From the NCBI GenBank assembly GCA_017979445.1, contig CM030705.1, forward strand, positions 9,126,679 to 9,190,678: a stretch of DNA of 64,000 nucleotides. The letters are read 5' to 3'. The stretch's first letter is position 1; each line of letters opens with the position of its first letter. Positions 23,134 through 36,479 of this stretch are shown piece after piece. Made by a program: the position numbers and the translations under genes. The notes beneath the pieces are model-generated. The model was not told where the DNA came from and did no database searches. It saw only the letters and a program-made list of their open reading frames with translations. The DNA comes from Akebia trifoliata. Taxonomy: Eukaryota > Streptophyta > Magnoliopsida > Ranunculales > Lardizabalaceae.

Positions 23134-24177
23134 CATAAATTAATATTTTTTTTAGAATTAACAATAGAGTATTTGAATACCATGGGTTTAACGAAACCCA
23201 ATTAAGTGTAGAAGAACATCAATTGTTACAAAGTCAAGTAAAAATTGAAGAGAGTGACCGGTTCAATGGTTTGAAGAATGATAGAAAAATATGAACTGTC
23301 CGGTTTTAGACAAATTAATGATTAAAAAAAAAAAGGGACAAATTTCCATTTCTCAATCTATGGCTGATGACCCGTTCTACAATGTGATTCGTGAACAATA
23401 TAACATCAAAACATGTTTTCTGTCTCACATTAAACATGTTTTAAACACGTATCCTCATCATCATGGGCATCACACCTAATGGTGTTCCAACTCATTGACT
23501 GTGATGGCATTGACTTAGCAGATTTTTTCCAAACAGAGATTTTGAAAATTTCAAAATAATCAAAATAAATTTATTCTTAAGGGGAAATATTTTTATATCG
23601 AAATTCCTTTTTTTCTTTTTCACCGACTAATCCTCGGAGGAAATGCAATCTCATTTGAATTCAAGACTGTGACTTTCTAAAACGTGGTCTTGTTTATCTC
23701 ACCAACTATTTATGGATACATGTAATCATGAGTTGTATAACTTTCGTCATCCAAAGTTAATAAGTGTATTTGACATGTCTCCTTAAATATAAATATTTTA
23801 ATTTGACTCCTCGACACAAACGAACAGCCATGTAGCTCCTTGACTAATTGTCCATTTACATGGCACATAAAATAATCTTTCAAGCTCACTGACCCATGGA
23901 TTCTTGGTCAACTGTAAGATGCATTGACACTAAAAAAAATTGAAACAAAAAAGAAAATTTATAAGTGGGTCTCAGCCATAATTTGATCTTACCAAATACG
24001 ACAAAATTAAAATAAAAAATAATAATTTATAAGTGGATCTCAGTCATAATTTGAATTAGTCTTCGCTCCTTATTAAGATTTTGAATGCTTAAGGTTACGA
24101 ACAAATAAGATTTTCATTCAATCAGTAGGTAAGAAGGTGGAGAGAATGGAGTCTAAAATGATTAAAATGATTATATA
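23134..24177. other. Gene-free AT-rich DNA
   Basis: I see nothing beyond simple AT-rich sequence. Confidence 0.4.
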
Positions 24178-24346
24178 GAGTCGTGGTAGAGTGACTGCGT
24201 TTCACATTGCACTGATGTGGAGGTGCACATAGAACCATAAATGCTTTTTTGCTCATATCTCGAAAAAAGCATCTATGATTATGTGGACACATACACATCA
24301 GTGCTGTGTGAAATGCAATGTCTTGCTCTGGCACTTCAACATTTAC
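24178..24346. mobile_element. Foldback element with conserved core, copy 2
   Basis: The core AGAACCATAAATGC...ATATCTCGAAAAAAGCATC is flanked by inverted arms with CATTGCACTGATGTG and CACATCAGTGCTGTG. These arms differ from those of copy 1. Confidence 0.65.
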
Positions 24347-24977
24347 AACTATACATAATGTAGAGTAAAGAGTAATAAACAATTAAAATTATTTATTCTC
24401 AATCTACGCAGTCGCATGATCCTTTGAATAAGGAATTTAAGATTGATTTTAACAACTTAAAATCTCCAATTGTGCTGGCTTTTAATGTGGGTCCACTTAG
24501 AGGTGGATCAATGGACCAGTAAGAGTCGACATGCATTCTTGTTAAATTGCATACGCCATGGTGTGAGATGTTAAATTGCATTTGCTATGCTACAAGATCT
24601 ACTTATCCCTGGGTGCATATGCAATCGCTCGGTAGCATATATAGTTTTATATCAACAAAATAATTTTTTTTCTATGTTTTAAAAATTATAAAAAAAAATT
24701 AATTATTACATAAATAATACTTTTGTAACCTTTTATTACAAGTTTCATTAAAGGTTATTATATTTGCAGTTTTAACAAATACTTAATAATGGATAAATTA
24801 GTTAAAATTTTAAAAATAAAATTTTTATCGATGTTTTTATAATTTATATTCTTGATTAAATCATGTATGTTTTTTGATTGTTGAATCTTGATTCTTACTT
24901 CTTAAGCTTGATGTAATTAAATAATTTAAGGAGAACAAAAATGGAGAATTAATGTAGTAATTTAAATTATAACTTAG

Positions 24978-25560
24978 AAGGTTGTCACGATTAGATCATG
25001 GTCTATAAAAACAAATCAAACTTTACATCGTACAACGTATTTTAAAATCGTGTGAGCTTCGGTCTAAAATAGACATATTGTATTATTGTATGTCTGGGGT
25101 GTTACAAATAGTATCAGAATCAAGGACGACTCTTCTTATTTAGCGAGGAGGTTATCACGACTTCGTCAGTGCACCACTGATTGGACATGGAAAGAGTTAC
25201 AAAGACCATGTGGTTGAAGTGGAGTCGTCACGTTGTAGGATGGAATGACATGAAAGAATGTGAAACTTAGTCCCACATCGTACATGAAAACGCTCAGATC
25301 TTAATGTATAAGGACAAATCAAATTTTACATAATACAACACGTTCTACTTAGAGATAAAGTTTGTTAGAAGGAAATAAAACCTTGACGAGAGGACTACAC
25401 TTGAGACAGGTAGAGCCGCCAAAGAGAATAATATTGTGGTGAGGTCCAATTCGGTGCATAATCCTAATACAATACGTTTTAAAGTCGTGTAGACTTCAAC
25501 TCAAAATAGATAATATTATATTATTATGAGTCTAAAGTGTTATAAAAGTAATTATAATCA
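24978..25560 (+). mobile_element. Decayed TRIM-like array
   Basis: An LTR-like block ends in GGGGTGTTACA near 25105 and is followed by a PBS-like AGTATCAGAATC. A second block begins with AGTCCCACATCG near 25270. A third LTR-like end (GTTTTAAAGTCGTG ... AAAGTGTTATA) occurs near 25480-25545 with another weak ATCAGAGTGG. No coding region is present. It resembles miniature LTR retroelements with more than two repeats. Confidence 0.45.
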
Positions 25561-28500
25561 GAGTGGAAATAAGCTTACCTAAAAATAATTGTAGGTCATA
25601 ACGTTATAGGAATTTCAGGGAGGAAGAGATATTGAGGTCTTTATAGAATTAAAAGTTTAAAATAATAATAATAATAATAATAATTTTTTCATCGTTCGGA
25701 CTACTAGGGTCTTTTATTACATTGCATGATGTGGTACGTGCAATTGTGTACTTATGTATATGAGGTCATAGTGACCACTATACATATATGACGTGTGACA
25801 TATGAGATGATGCAATTATAAAGTAAATACCCAATATTGGATTGCAAGATAACCTTTTGTTGACTTGACGAAGATCAAAGAATGTTTAAGAAGATTAATA
25901 ATTTCTACATAAAATTTAAAAACTTATAGAAATATGTTTAATCTTAATGAGAAATATGTCTTACATTATGCATTAGATTCATCAAACCTCTGCAAAGAGT
26001 CATATTTAAGATTTTTTTTCTAGTCAAATAAAATCAATGGTCAATAATCAGTAGGTGAAAGTAGATTTTTCTCATATTTTTACTATTTTAGGAATCAAAT
26101 CAGGTATCTGTCACAAAAAATTTGTGTGATTATATCTTTTTTTTTGGTTTATTAGTTGTTTAGTCTGAATTATATAATTTTTTTTAATCCTTGATTTTTG
26201 TTTTATAACCTAATCTTTTGTTAGCAATCTCTCGTTTAATTCTTGAAAAATTTATGAAATTTTCATTTTTTTCAATAAAAGTAATATTCTTTGGATTATT
26301 GAACTATGCTGAATAATTCATGGATTTTAAATTTTGAAAAAATAAAATGCGTTTCTTAACAAATTTTTATAAAACTCAGTGGAAAAAAATGTTATTATAA
26401 CTTGTTGTATGTTGCAAAGTGTATACTTATAAGTTGTGACGTGTAACACAAGTCGACTTTGAAGCGGTTATGTTTCAAAATTTTGGAGGAATCCACTTTT
26501 TTACGTAACAAATGTCCCTTCTGTTTTAAAAAAAAATATTGACATGGCCTTGTGCATTTATTTAAGATTACACCTTGATTTTCCGAAATTGATGATTTGT
26601 ACTTTGATTTTGGTCTTCTTTTAAAAATCAATGAAACAATCATCTCAATGTCCTTATCATCACACACCATCGTTATTACCATCACGTTCACCGTCACCAA
26701 TTTCATCGTCACCATCACTATCATATGGCTGAATTTTTTACTTTCGAAATTTTTGAACTGAAACGGATAATACATGTATGAAGCATATGCCACATATTTT
26801 TTATTTATCGAATTTTAGACTTAATTTTTGCAATCTAAAATCGAATGGAACTCGAATTTTTCATGAATCAAATTTCTGTCGTATTCTAAATTATTAACGA
26901 CGACTTGACCTTCAATTGAAATAAGAGATTACCACGCCCACCTTACATATCATCACATGGGAAATGAAAAAAAAAAAAGAAAAGAAAAAAAAGCATGTGT
27001 TAAGGTTCCATAAAAATGGGTGATTGAGCCACCACAATATATAACAAATTAATAATGAAAAAAAGCAAAGAAAATTAAAAAAGAAAAAGAAAAAAAAGGA
27101 AAAGCATGTGTTATGCATGAGAATACCATGCCCTTCCTGGTCAAGGAGATCTCTCACACGTGTAAACACGTATATAAAAGCATGTGAAATTATAGGTGGC
27201 ATTATTGCAATTTCAATCCTCAAAGATTTTTTTTTTTTTTTTTTAAAGGGACTCCTTCTACAAAAAAAAAAGTAGGTTTTGTCAAAAATGTGTACTTACG
27301 GCGTTTCTTACTATTATAGGAAAAAACGGGTCAAAATTGACGAAAATGATTCTTTACTTATAGCATTTCTTTATTACTATAATTAATTATAATGACGTAA
27401 ATTCAAAGCAATATTTTTTATTATTACGAAAATGCCCTTATATTACATTAAATAACATATTAATTATAAAGTTAAGAGTGGTAGTACATCTAACTTGTAG
27501 CAATCATAATTTCTTATAAAAGTAATTAAATTGAAACTTTAAAGTGATATTTTAGAAGTAATTCTGATTTAAGCATAACTTCCCAATTGAGCCTCAAATA
27601 AATACAATTTTAGATGAAATATTTTTATATAATAACAAATTTAGCACATCTGCTTGACTTAAGTAATATTTTTTTATAAGTTATCTATGTTTATATTATA
27701 TATTTTATTTAGGTGTATAGTGTATATTATATTTCATATATACTTTCATCAAATTGAAATGGATTGGATTAGGTCTCAAAATTTAAAAATGACATATCAG
27801 GTCGGGTCTGAGTCTAATAATTGGATCACACTAATCGGATCGAAACTTGATCCATCGACAACCCTATGATCTAGACTTTTCTGATTTGATCGATTGACCA
27901 ATGCCGTGCAAAGTGGGAGCTGAGGAGGACTTAAAGATGTTCCAAAAAGTTTCTCCTTTTTATTTTTTCAAGGCTAGCATGTTTGTGAGGTAAAGATCCA
28001 TCCAATGAGAACTCTCATGAACCCATTGACTCTCACCATGGGAACATCACTAAAAAGGCAATTATTTGAAAAGAAAGACTTGTTTTAACATCAACATGGA
28101 AGAAAATTCCAAACACATCAACCTCCATTTGAGAATTATAAGTTGAAATACTTAAAACATATGAAGTAGGTGGTGGCCTCCTTTAAAGTGTTGGACAAGG
28201 GTAACATTAGTGTCTCCATCAAAACGTGCAAAACCAAAAGGACTGTATCAGGTTGTCCCTACAAAGAGACAATGAGGGATAATGTTCTAAGACCCTTGTG
28301 CCTTGAAAGATAGTGCAGGTGGGTTCTATGTTCCTTGGCATATGTGAGCCCCTACTTCTACATGTGAAGTCCACATGCCCTCCCATACCCTGCACTCCCC
28401 CCCACCCCTTTTCATCCGTCCCCATCTAGAGTGTTGTGCACCCGAATTATAGTACTAGTTCCTTGAGGGAGCATAATTGCCAAATAAAAAAAACTTTAGC

Positions 28501-28684
28501 TCAATTAGCCTTTAATATCTAAGTCTTTACAAGAACACATTAGCATCTTCTACAACAATGTTTCTTCCATAATGTTTTAAATGGTGTTTCTTAATCTTAG
28601 TTCAAATAATTTTCTTGTGATTCTATGATATTTATGAAATTAATAGACAACAAAATCATTTTTTATATTTACAACGGGGCTGTC
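25561..28684. other. Gene-free AT-rich DNA
   Basis: An (ATA)n tract lies near 25656-25682 and A- or T-rich runs lie near 26960-27100 and 27225. No supported gene or structured element was found. Confidence 0.45.
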
Positions 28685-28689
28685 TAGAC

Positions 28690-28835
28690 GAGTAAGCCTA
28701 ATTAGCGGGGTTGAGGCAATTGGTCTCTTAGAACATCATATCTTGCCCAAATCCCACGGATACATGCAATACACCACAAACCTCACATGCTAATTAAGCT
28801 GGGATAAATCCTGGTGGTTGACTAATGAGAGGGTT
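28690..28835 (-). repeat. SINE-like fragment, second copy
   Basis: On the minus strand it contains GAGGTTTGTGGTGTATTGCA, closely matching 17840-17870. Its ends are not resolved. Confidence 0.35.
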
Positions 28836-31800
28836 TGAATTCAGAAAAAAATCGTTATTTTTTGGATTAAAAGGTAAAATAAAAACACTTTTTAATGGAT
28901 GGTCATATTAGAATCATAGTTCTTCGGATGTTAACGTCCCAAAGAAGACTTTGAACTTTTGCATTCATTTCCTTGATCCCTATACTAAAATTGTTTTTAT
29001 ATATTTAAAAACTAAAAATTATATATATTTTTATTTTTCAAAAAAATATTAATTATTAGTTATAACCACACAACTCTTCAAGTTTCTAAGCCAACTCGCT
29101 GCACCTCTGACATGGTTCCACTAGCTTTCCAAGCTGACTCAGCTAGTTGTTTTCTTTGAGTTTTACTGATTTGACTTAGTTTGACTTTTGAGTCGATTCT
29201 ATGAGTTCTAAAAGATAGGTATTGTTGCATGGTGCATTGGGTCCCAATATCATTCTCATAAAAGCCTAAGGAGGCCTCTGGAGATGTTTTGTTTGAGTCT
29301 TTTTTTGGGAAACAATTCATCGAACTCAACATTGCCTTAATCGAGCGGGCCTTGTTTTTTTGTCCCAGTAAAGAAATGCTAACTACAAGGCCAGCATACG
29401 AAAGTATCTCTAGATGATCTCTTTTCAAGGATTTTAGTAAAATAATGTCTAAGGTTCTGTATGGGTCATATTATTTGTGTCTGGCACATATGAATTTAAC
29501 TGGCCGACAAACACAAATTATTTACTATTCACAAAGGATAGTACCTTTACCGCCTATTATTGATAGAGATACATCCATAAAAGTTGGTCTCTTTAATCAC
29601 ATGTAAGACTTAAATCCAGATGACACACAAATAGATGGAATTAATGATTTGATTCTCATAGTTAAATTATAATGAATCCTAATAAGATTTACATATAGAA
29701 AATAAAAACACATTCATAAATAGAAATCGTGGAAGTAGATAAATTCCACTTCATCTTAATTGTTGAGTACCTTCGAATCTCTATCTACATAAAAGTGATC
29801 ATATTTAATTGCTAAAAACACGTGTTAGGGTGGTTGGTACGTGCGGTTTGCAAAAGCAAAAGAATAAAATAAAAAATAGTTGCACCTATAGATACATACT
29901 ACCAATCTAACTCGATCGGATGGTATATAGTCAAGAACATTCTCTTGAATTGATACTAAACTAGATTTAAAGTTAATACTAAAAATTTTGCATCCTAGGC
30001 AATTACCAACAATTAAGTGCAGAGTTGAATTATTTACGACGATAGTAAAAAGAAAATATTAAATGCATACCAAACATCATGATCTTTTGAAAACATACTA
30101 ATGCATGTTACATAACATGTACATTAAATTCCCACCAAACATTATGCCATTTAAACTTCGTTAAAATATATATTGATTTCGTTGTCAGGGAGTCATTACA
30201 GGTGCCACCACCAATGGTCAAACCCATGGTTCTTCAGTCAAGGTTGAAGGGATGATCACAAACAAAAACAATTTCTTATATAAGGAAACTTGATCTAATC
30301 TATTCTAAAGATATTCTATCCAGTCGTTAGAGTCCTAATCTTTACTTGAATTTTTACAATGCGTGATCTGGTGAATCACAATATTCAGGTGGGTTTTGAA
30401 CCCATGAATTGGTATCAACACTCAATAAATTTAATGAACTTAACAAGTTGACACCTTCAAATTATTTATTTTATAGATATTTATATATAAATTTATTATT
30501 TATTTAAAAATATCATGCATTTATTTGATCTCAGCTAATCATTTTTGTTTGTGCCTTATTTAAAGACCATGCATTACAGGATCTTTGGATGGCAATCCTT
30601 CGTAAATGATCAACAAATAGTTAAAGAAATAATTATATGGAGTGGGAAACCACAACTTGTTATTTATGGTGAGATAAATTGATGACAATATTAAGGTGTG
30701 TTTTGAACCCATGTATTGGTATCAATGACTCGGGCGATGCGTTTCAGTCTCCAAAGAGTTTTGAAACCAAAATAAGAATATGATTTAGTATACCGATATA
30801 TACGTTATTACAATTTGTTTTATCTAATATTCTATTAATTATGTTGAGATGAGGACAAAACTCACTACTTTTATCAGTCTTCCATTTTCCTTAATAATTT
30901 GAATTATTATGATAGTGATGGTGTAGTATAGAAATGGCAATTTTAGAATTTCTTATAATTGTAGGTTAAGTACAATTGCTGCCTAAAGTGTAGTAAAACT
31001 CAAGGCATTTCCTATAGTTAATTTCACTGGCATGCTTGTATGCACGATTACCTCCCAAAAATAGGTGGCAAAATAATTTTTCCTAGAAATACAATTATTA
31101 GGTGATTCTATGTTTGCACATTTTCCCTAGAATTCGTTTCCCAAAATGATTTTTTACCTTGAATTGGAAAACCTTGTCCCACCTCAATGCTTCTGAAAAA
31201 TGATTTTCTCACCTCCTAATGTTTCCACTCACGGGTAATCCAATTCTCAAAATTAAAAACTAACTCTATTATTGACATTTTACTATATACAATTAGAAGA
31301 CAAAATTTATTTTCCCAAGTAATTCATGTGAATGAACTCCCGACAATTATATAAACCTTAAGAGTTCGAAAAAAGAAAACACGTAAAACAGAGGTAAAAA
31401 GTCTATATGGAAAGTAACAGCTAAGGTGAAATTTCTTTGGCCCATTCCAATCCACACCATGGCCGACCAAAGTAGAATAGTCCTTATCAAGATCATACTC
31501 ATTTCAAGGTGCCATATCTGTATCTCAAAAAGTTGAAATATATTTTCCAAGTAGAATAATGATTACTTGACACCCACCACTTGGCATACTCTCCTATACA
31601 CTCCTTATGTGATTGTGCATTAAATCATAGGTTTTTCTTGAGATACACAAATACAAATTTTTTAAAATAGAAAATCACGACCCTTCCAAGTATTATGGGC
31701 TTATAGGAAATGCTATCTGTAAATATATTCCAAAATCCAAACAATTTACAAAATGGTTAAAAAAGCATTTTTGATTATAAAAAAATGTTGTTTTTTACAA

Positions 31801-32040
31801 GATTAAAAGCTAAAAATAAATATAGTAAATACTATGTGATATAAATATGCTGAAATATTTATCCCTATTAATTATCGATAAAATAAATGTGGTTTGGTGC
31901 ATAAAAGTTCTCTTTAAATTATCTTAATTGACCTCACTGCATCAGATTTGTATCCTTGAAAGAAACTTTTTGCCTTTTAGCTTGTTGTTTGGTACTTTGG
32001 TCTGTTTGTTTGCATCAAACTTTAAACGAACAAATCGCGA
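28836..32040. other. Gene-free DNA apart from one doubtful frame
   Basis: A short repeated phrase GTTTTGAACCCATG with ATTGGTATCAA occurs near 30395 and again near 30695, suggesting a diverged duplicate. No gene is supported. Confidence 0.4.
29078..29428 (-). other. Unrecognised 116-codon open frame
   Basis: This is the longest minus-strand frame in a 15-kb gene-free stretch. The product is lysine- and serine-rich with no motif, signal peptide or domain that I can name. There are no flanking splice signals or neighbouring exons. It may be part of a decayed gene or chance. Confidence 0.15.
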
Positions 32041-32052
32041 GTAAAACGTATC

Positions 32053-32224
32053 CACGTGTCACACTTCTACAGCTATATAAAAGAGGATGAAAAGACTTTC
32101 CCACGATGAATCTGAATCACGTACTCCTGTATTTCTGCAAAAACCTAACTCCACGTCATCATTTGTCTTCCACGCGGCACACTGTATCAGTCCCACCGAC
32201 AAAATGAATATTATATGCCACGTG
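32053..32224. promoter_or_regulatory. Promoter-like cluster without an obvious gene
   Basis: CACGTG occurs at 32053-32058 and 32219-32224, with a TATATAAAAG box at 32074-32083. No coding exon follows on either strand nearby, so this may be a relic or a G-box-bearing repeat. Confidence 0.25.
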
Positions 32225-32504
32225 GCATAAAATTGAATTGTTGATGTTGACACTCTTATATCACACCAAATACGTTGAGAATTACAAATTTTCTTTTCAA
32301 CGTGATACAGCTAGGTAACATATAAACATTAAAGATGGTTACCGTTTACCGAAGGAATCTGTCATTTTCTTAGGAAAAAAAACGACAACTCAGTGTTCTC
32401 TAAAGTCAATGTAGTTTATGATGTTGGATGGTATATAAAAAAAAAAAAAAAAAAACTTATAAATGGATAAATAGTTATTTTAAGTGTCCAATATTGTGGG
32501 ATAA

Positions 32505-32700
32505 ATCAAGGAGCCGTGATAAATCAAGCAAAACATACGTGATTTGTATTTAGCTGACATAGCAAGAGTATGGAATCATAAATCTTTTTCTTCGGGATAC
32601 ACAAAAGAAAAGATCAATGGTTTATGTGCCCTTACCACATCAATGTTTATATTTTGTTGCGTCGATGTATCATTAATCTATATAAAACAATCCAATATTT
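32505..32700. mobile_element. Foldback core, diverged copy
   Basis: GGAATCATAAATC...TTCGGGATACAC...GATCAATGGTTTATG repeats the inverted core pattern of the foldback family. The arms are weak. Confidence 0.4.
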
Positions 32701-33067
32701 TTGGACATAAAACATCCAACAACCAATTAACTCTTGCCAAGTCGTTGCCCTTCTTCTTTTCTTATCCGATCTCATGCTATTATTATTTTCTCCATTAAAC
32801 AAACCTTTGAAATGGGAAAATATCTTTTTTAATTTCCATCAAAATCTATCCTGAAAATTTTATACTACTTGCTAGAAAGGCATTGATCTTTAAGAAATTT
32901 TATTATTAGAAAAAAGTAATCATCTCTAAGAAATTTATTTTTTCAATATTAAAAAAATTAAATCAATGATGGACAATGTCACCAACAAACCCTGATTTAT
33001 TTGGATCCCTAATAATGCATGGTTATTAAAAATAATTTAAAATATACATACATTTAAAAGAAATGTT

Positions 33068-33206
33068 AAACTGACTTTCTACAACACTTCGCTGACGTGG
33101 TAGTGTGCATAGAACCATAGATGTTTGTGTTGTATACTTGAGGAAAATCGATTGCATTCACGATATTGTAGCAAGTGTTGTATGTTAGCGTAGCATGACT
33201 CTACAT
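33068..33206. mobile_element. Foldback element with conserved core, copy 3
   Basis: The core CATAGAACCATAGATG plus TACTTGAGGAAAATCGAT is flanked by inverted arms around CTACAACACTTCGCTGACGT and AAGTGTTGTATGTTAGCGT. The inner right half is partly lost. Confidence 0.55.
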
Positions 33207-33922
33207 TTAAGTGCTCAAAAGTCACAAAAACTGAACTGAGGTTCATTAATCGAACGGATTTAATTACGATATTTATCGCATAGAACCACCGATTGAGTCC
33301 AATTTTTAAAGGAAAAATTACTTAAAAGATGCTTGTGGAAGGGTTTCTTTAGATAAAAAAAGTTTACTAAATGTCCAGCCAGCCAAGCAATCACTGAAAC
33401 TTGGAAACTATTTAGAAAGAAACCCTTTTCTCTAATTTAGGTGAACCTCAAACGCAGGTTGACGTTAGAAAAATCTAAAACCAGAAAACAATAATGAAGG
33501 ATAAGAATGTCAACTTAAGCGGCCTTTAAGGGAGGATACGTCGCATCAAACTCATTCTCTTCTAGTCGTAATAATCTCATAAAAACAACATTCCATTTTT
33601 GACCAATTATACTGTTTAAGATGATAAACACTATTGACTATACTGATATTGCTCTAATTAATCACACTTTATTTTATTTTAATTTACTATCAGAAATTGA
33701 ACAATTCACTTCGATTAATTAAAGGAAGAACTCAGCGTTTACAGGTGAAGGGCAACTTCAAATCCACTATATGGATGATGGATCGAGTGCTCTTGCTACA
33801 ACTGAGCAAAAAAAAAAAAAAAGTAAGACAAGATCACTATAGAAGTATTTATGACCAAGGTTTCAAATTTCCCGCAACCCATATCCATCTTTGGTTGTTT
33901 GAGGGGAGCATATACTCTATTA
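33207..33922. other. 3' flank of ACC synthase
   Basis: AT-rich sequence with no gene. It contains the downstream region of the ACC synthase transcript, whose polyadenylation site I cannot place. Confidence 0.4.
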
Positions 33923-34217
33923 TTAACGTTCAGGCTCGTGTTCATAAGACGATAATCGACAAACCCACTTCGTTGATGACGATAATCTGTCATTGCTTTT
34001 GGTGTTATTGATGTTGGTGTTGGTGCTGGTGGAGTCGACAAAGAACTTTATCCGTCGCATTGAGAGATTTAATGTTTCTTTAGACATGTTTGCAAAGCAA
34101 ACTCGAAACCATCCAGGTTCGGTGCAATGGCAAGAAGACCCAGGAGAGATGTTTAATCCGACTTCATAGAGAATTTTCTTCCAAAGCTCCATCTCTCCTT
34201 CAAATGTATTAGAGCTT

Positions 34218-34249
<32 letters not shown>

Positions 34250-36352
34250 TCCAGCATTGCTACTTAAACAACTGATACCCGAGTTTCCAAGACCATCGAT
34301 AAGCATGTCATGTCTCTTCTTCAGCCTCTTTTGATTCTCAATAATGTAATTTCTAGTGAATTTCTTGTCTGAGAGCATAGCAGAGAGAAGATACTGAGTT
34401 TGGGAAGAAATTAGGCCAAAGCTTGACATTTTGGTTGCTGCGGCAACTACGGTGTCATTGTTGGAGTAAATTGCACCAACTCTAAATCCAGGGAGACCCA
34501 AGTCTTTTGAGAGGCTATAAATAATGTGAACACGGTTCCAAACATTGGTGTCCTCAAGTTTTCTATCTTTTAGAACCTCAGCAACACTGATAAAGCCTGG
34601 TGAATCGAAGACAGTCCCTGAATAGATCTCATCGCTTATTAGATGAATATCTTTTGCATCGATGAAGCTAAAAAGGAGGTTTAGCTCGTCTCGAGTCATC
34701 GTTGTTCCTAATGGATTTGAAGGGTTTGTGATCAGCACTCCTTTAACTTTCAAGTTACGATCAGCCGCTTGTTGATAAGCTTTCTCAAGTGCTGATTCAG
34801 TAATTTGATAATTATTAGAGCTGGAACATTGTATCGGAACAATCTCGACCCCAGTTCGCCATTTGAGATCTCTATCAAACCTATAATCCAAAAAGGAAAA
34901 AATAAAGATGAGTATATTACATATCTAAGAAATATATGTTAATGCAATGTGTCAAAAAAGATGTGTTGACCTCCGACACTTCAATGGCATGTTAGCGCTC
35001 ATTAGTGCTCTTAAAAAGCATTTTCAATTGTGTCCAATAATTCAAAAAGTAAGGGTTTTATTTTCCTTTCTGCTATGATATTTTTGTAAAGAACAATGAT
35101 GAATTCACGCGGTAAATCATTAGTATATTCCCTTAAATTTATCTATTATTTTAATTTTCACAATGTTGGGTGTAGTAAGTAAATGTTGGGGTGTTTTTAA
35201 TTTGCTCACAGAAATCTGGAGTCCACCCCGGACATGTATCATGTAACCATGTGTATCAAATGACATTCCTAGTATACAAAAGTACCATTGTTAGCTACAA
35301 AACTACCCTTGTATGGCTGGCATGGCAAACGTGTGACTCCAACGTGCAAGGGCCTATTAAGGAAAATATAAGGGGCATTTAATTTTTTAGGAAATTTCAG
35401 TCCGTGTGGATCTATCTAGTATTCTTTTAGAATTCTATCTTGTAACGTGGTACTGTGCAAAGGCCTGTTACGATTAAAAAACAAAACTCCCACGTGCAAC
35501 CTAGACAGATTTTTGGGCCTTCCTCTCAATTGTGGTCTTAAGCAACTGCCTAACTTGTCGTATATTACACAATGACAATAAAATCCTTTACTTTTTAGGA
35601 GAAGTAATCTTATATCCATGATAAAAATAAGTAGAGATAATCAAAAGGAGGATAAATGAGAAAAAAATATACCCCGGGTAGTATGGGGTGGGAAGAAGGA
35701 CGGCTTCGCCGGGATTAGCGAGGCAAAATATGAGCATTTCGTTAGCTGAAGTTGAACCAGCAGTGAGGATGAGCTTGTTTGGATTAAAGCCTACTTTGTT
35801 TCCTCTTATTTCTGCCATGAATTCTGCTAAGGCCTGCAGATAATTCCAACCCAAAATTTAGATATTTGTTTACACATCATTGATATATTAGTTGTTATTG
35901 AAGCCATGTTTTTGAGATAGAGAGAGTACTCTAAAAACTTACATCCTTGAAAGCTGGTAGGCCATGGTAATCTTGATGGAGTGCGAGTTCTCTGAATATT
36001 GATTCTCCATCTCTCTTGAATGCAGACGCATCCGGGTTGTTCGCCAGCCATAATTCAAGAAGATCAAAGGAGAGCTGTTGAGAATTTAGAAAAAAAAAAT
36101 ACAATGAGAGAGAGTTGAAGATTTTCTTGTTTGAATAATAATCTGAGGATAAAAACAAAACAAAAAAAAATTGATTCTTTCTGAAAGAAACAAAGAATTG
36201 CTGACCTGATTTTCTGCTAGGCCCATCTGAATAATTCCTGTTGGATTCTGAATTTCATCATATGGGTTCTTTTCATATTCTTGCCACCCTAAGAAGTATG
36301 AAGAATCTTGCCCGTGTGAGTCGCACGTGGCTTTTGTAGATAGAAATTTCAT
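33923..36352 (-). CDS. 1-aminocyclopropane-1-carboxylate synthase, type 2 (ACS4/5-like)
   Basis: This PLP enzyme converts S-adenosylmethionine to ACC, the committed step of ethylene synthesis, in the cytosol. Four exons join in frame (36352-36206, 36074-35943, 35833-35673, 34880-33923) to give about 465 residues, the normal length and the usual three-intron layout. Visible family motifs are [89 protein letters not shown] and [14 protein letters not shown], which holds the PLP-binding lysine. The tail is short and ends [14 protein letters not shown]. It resembles the TOE motif of type-2 isoforms recognised by ETO1/EOL ubiquitin ligases and lacks the type-1 MPK sites, so turnover through ETO1-like proteins is expected. 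All residues I would check look intact. The exact isoform name is not claimed. Confidence 0.95.
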
Positions 36353-36380
36353 GATGTCTTATATAGGGACTAAGAAACTT

Positions 36381-36406
36381 GAGAGAGAGAGAGAGAGAGA
36401 GAGAGG
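36381..36406 (-). repeat. (CT)n microsatellite in the ACC synthase 5'UTR
   Basis: The tract is GA on the plus strand, so CT in the transcript, about twelve units, just upstream of the start codon. CT tracts in plant leaders can affect transcription. A role here is inference. Confidence 0.8.
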
Positions 36407-36463
36407 TTTTGAAGAATTGAAGAATGAAGAATTGCTATTGGAGAGGAAGCAATGTTACACACG

Positions 36464-36471
36464 TATATATA
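36464..36471 (-). promoter_or_regulatory. TATA box of the ACC synthase gene
   Basis: TATATATA lies about 110 bp upstream of the start codon, predicting transcription from about 36435 and a leader of roughly 80 nt. Confidence 0.6.
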
Positions 36472-36479
36472 GCCAGTGC

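Noticed and set aside
26395..26793. Minus-strand open frame of 132 codons
   Set aside because: Low-complexity, AT-driven composition with M/V/T runs; no motif.
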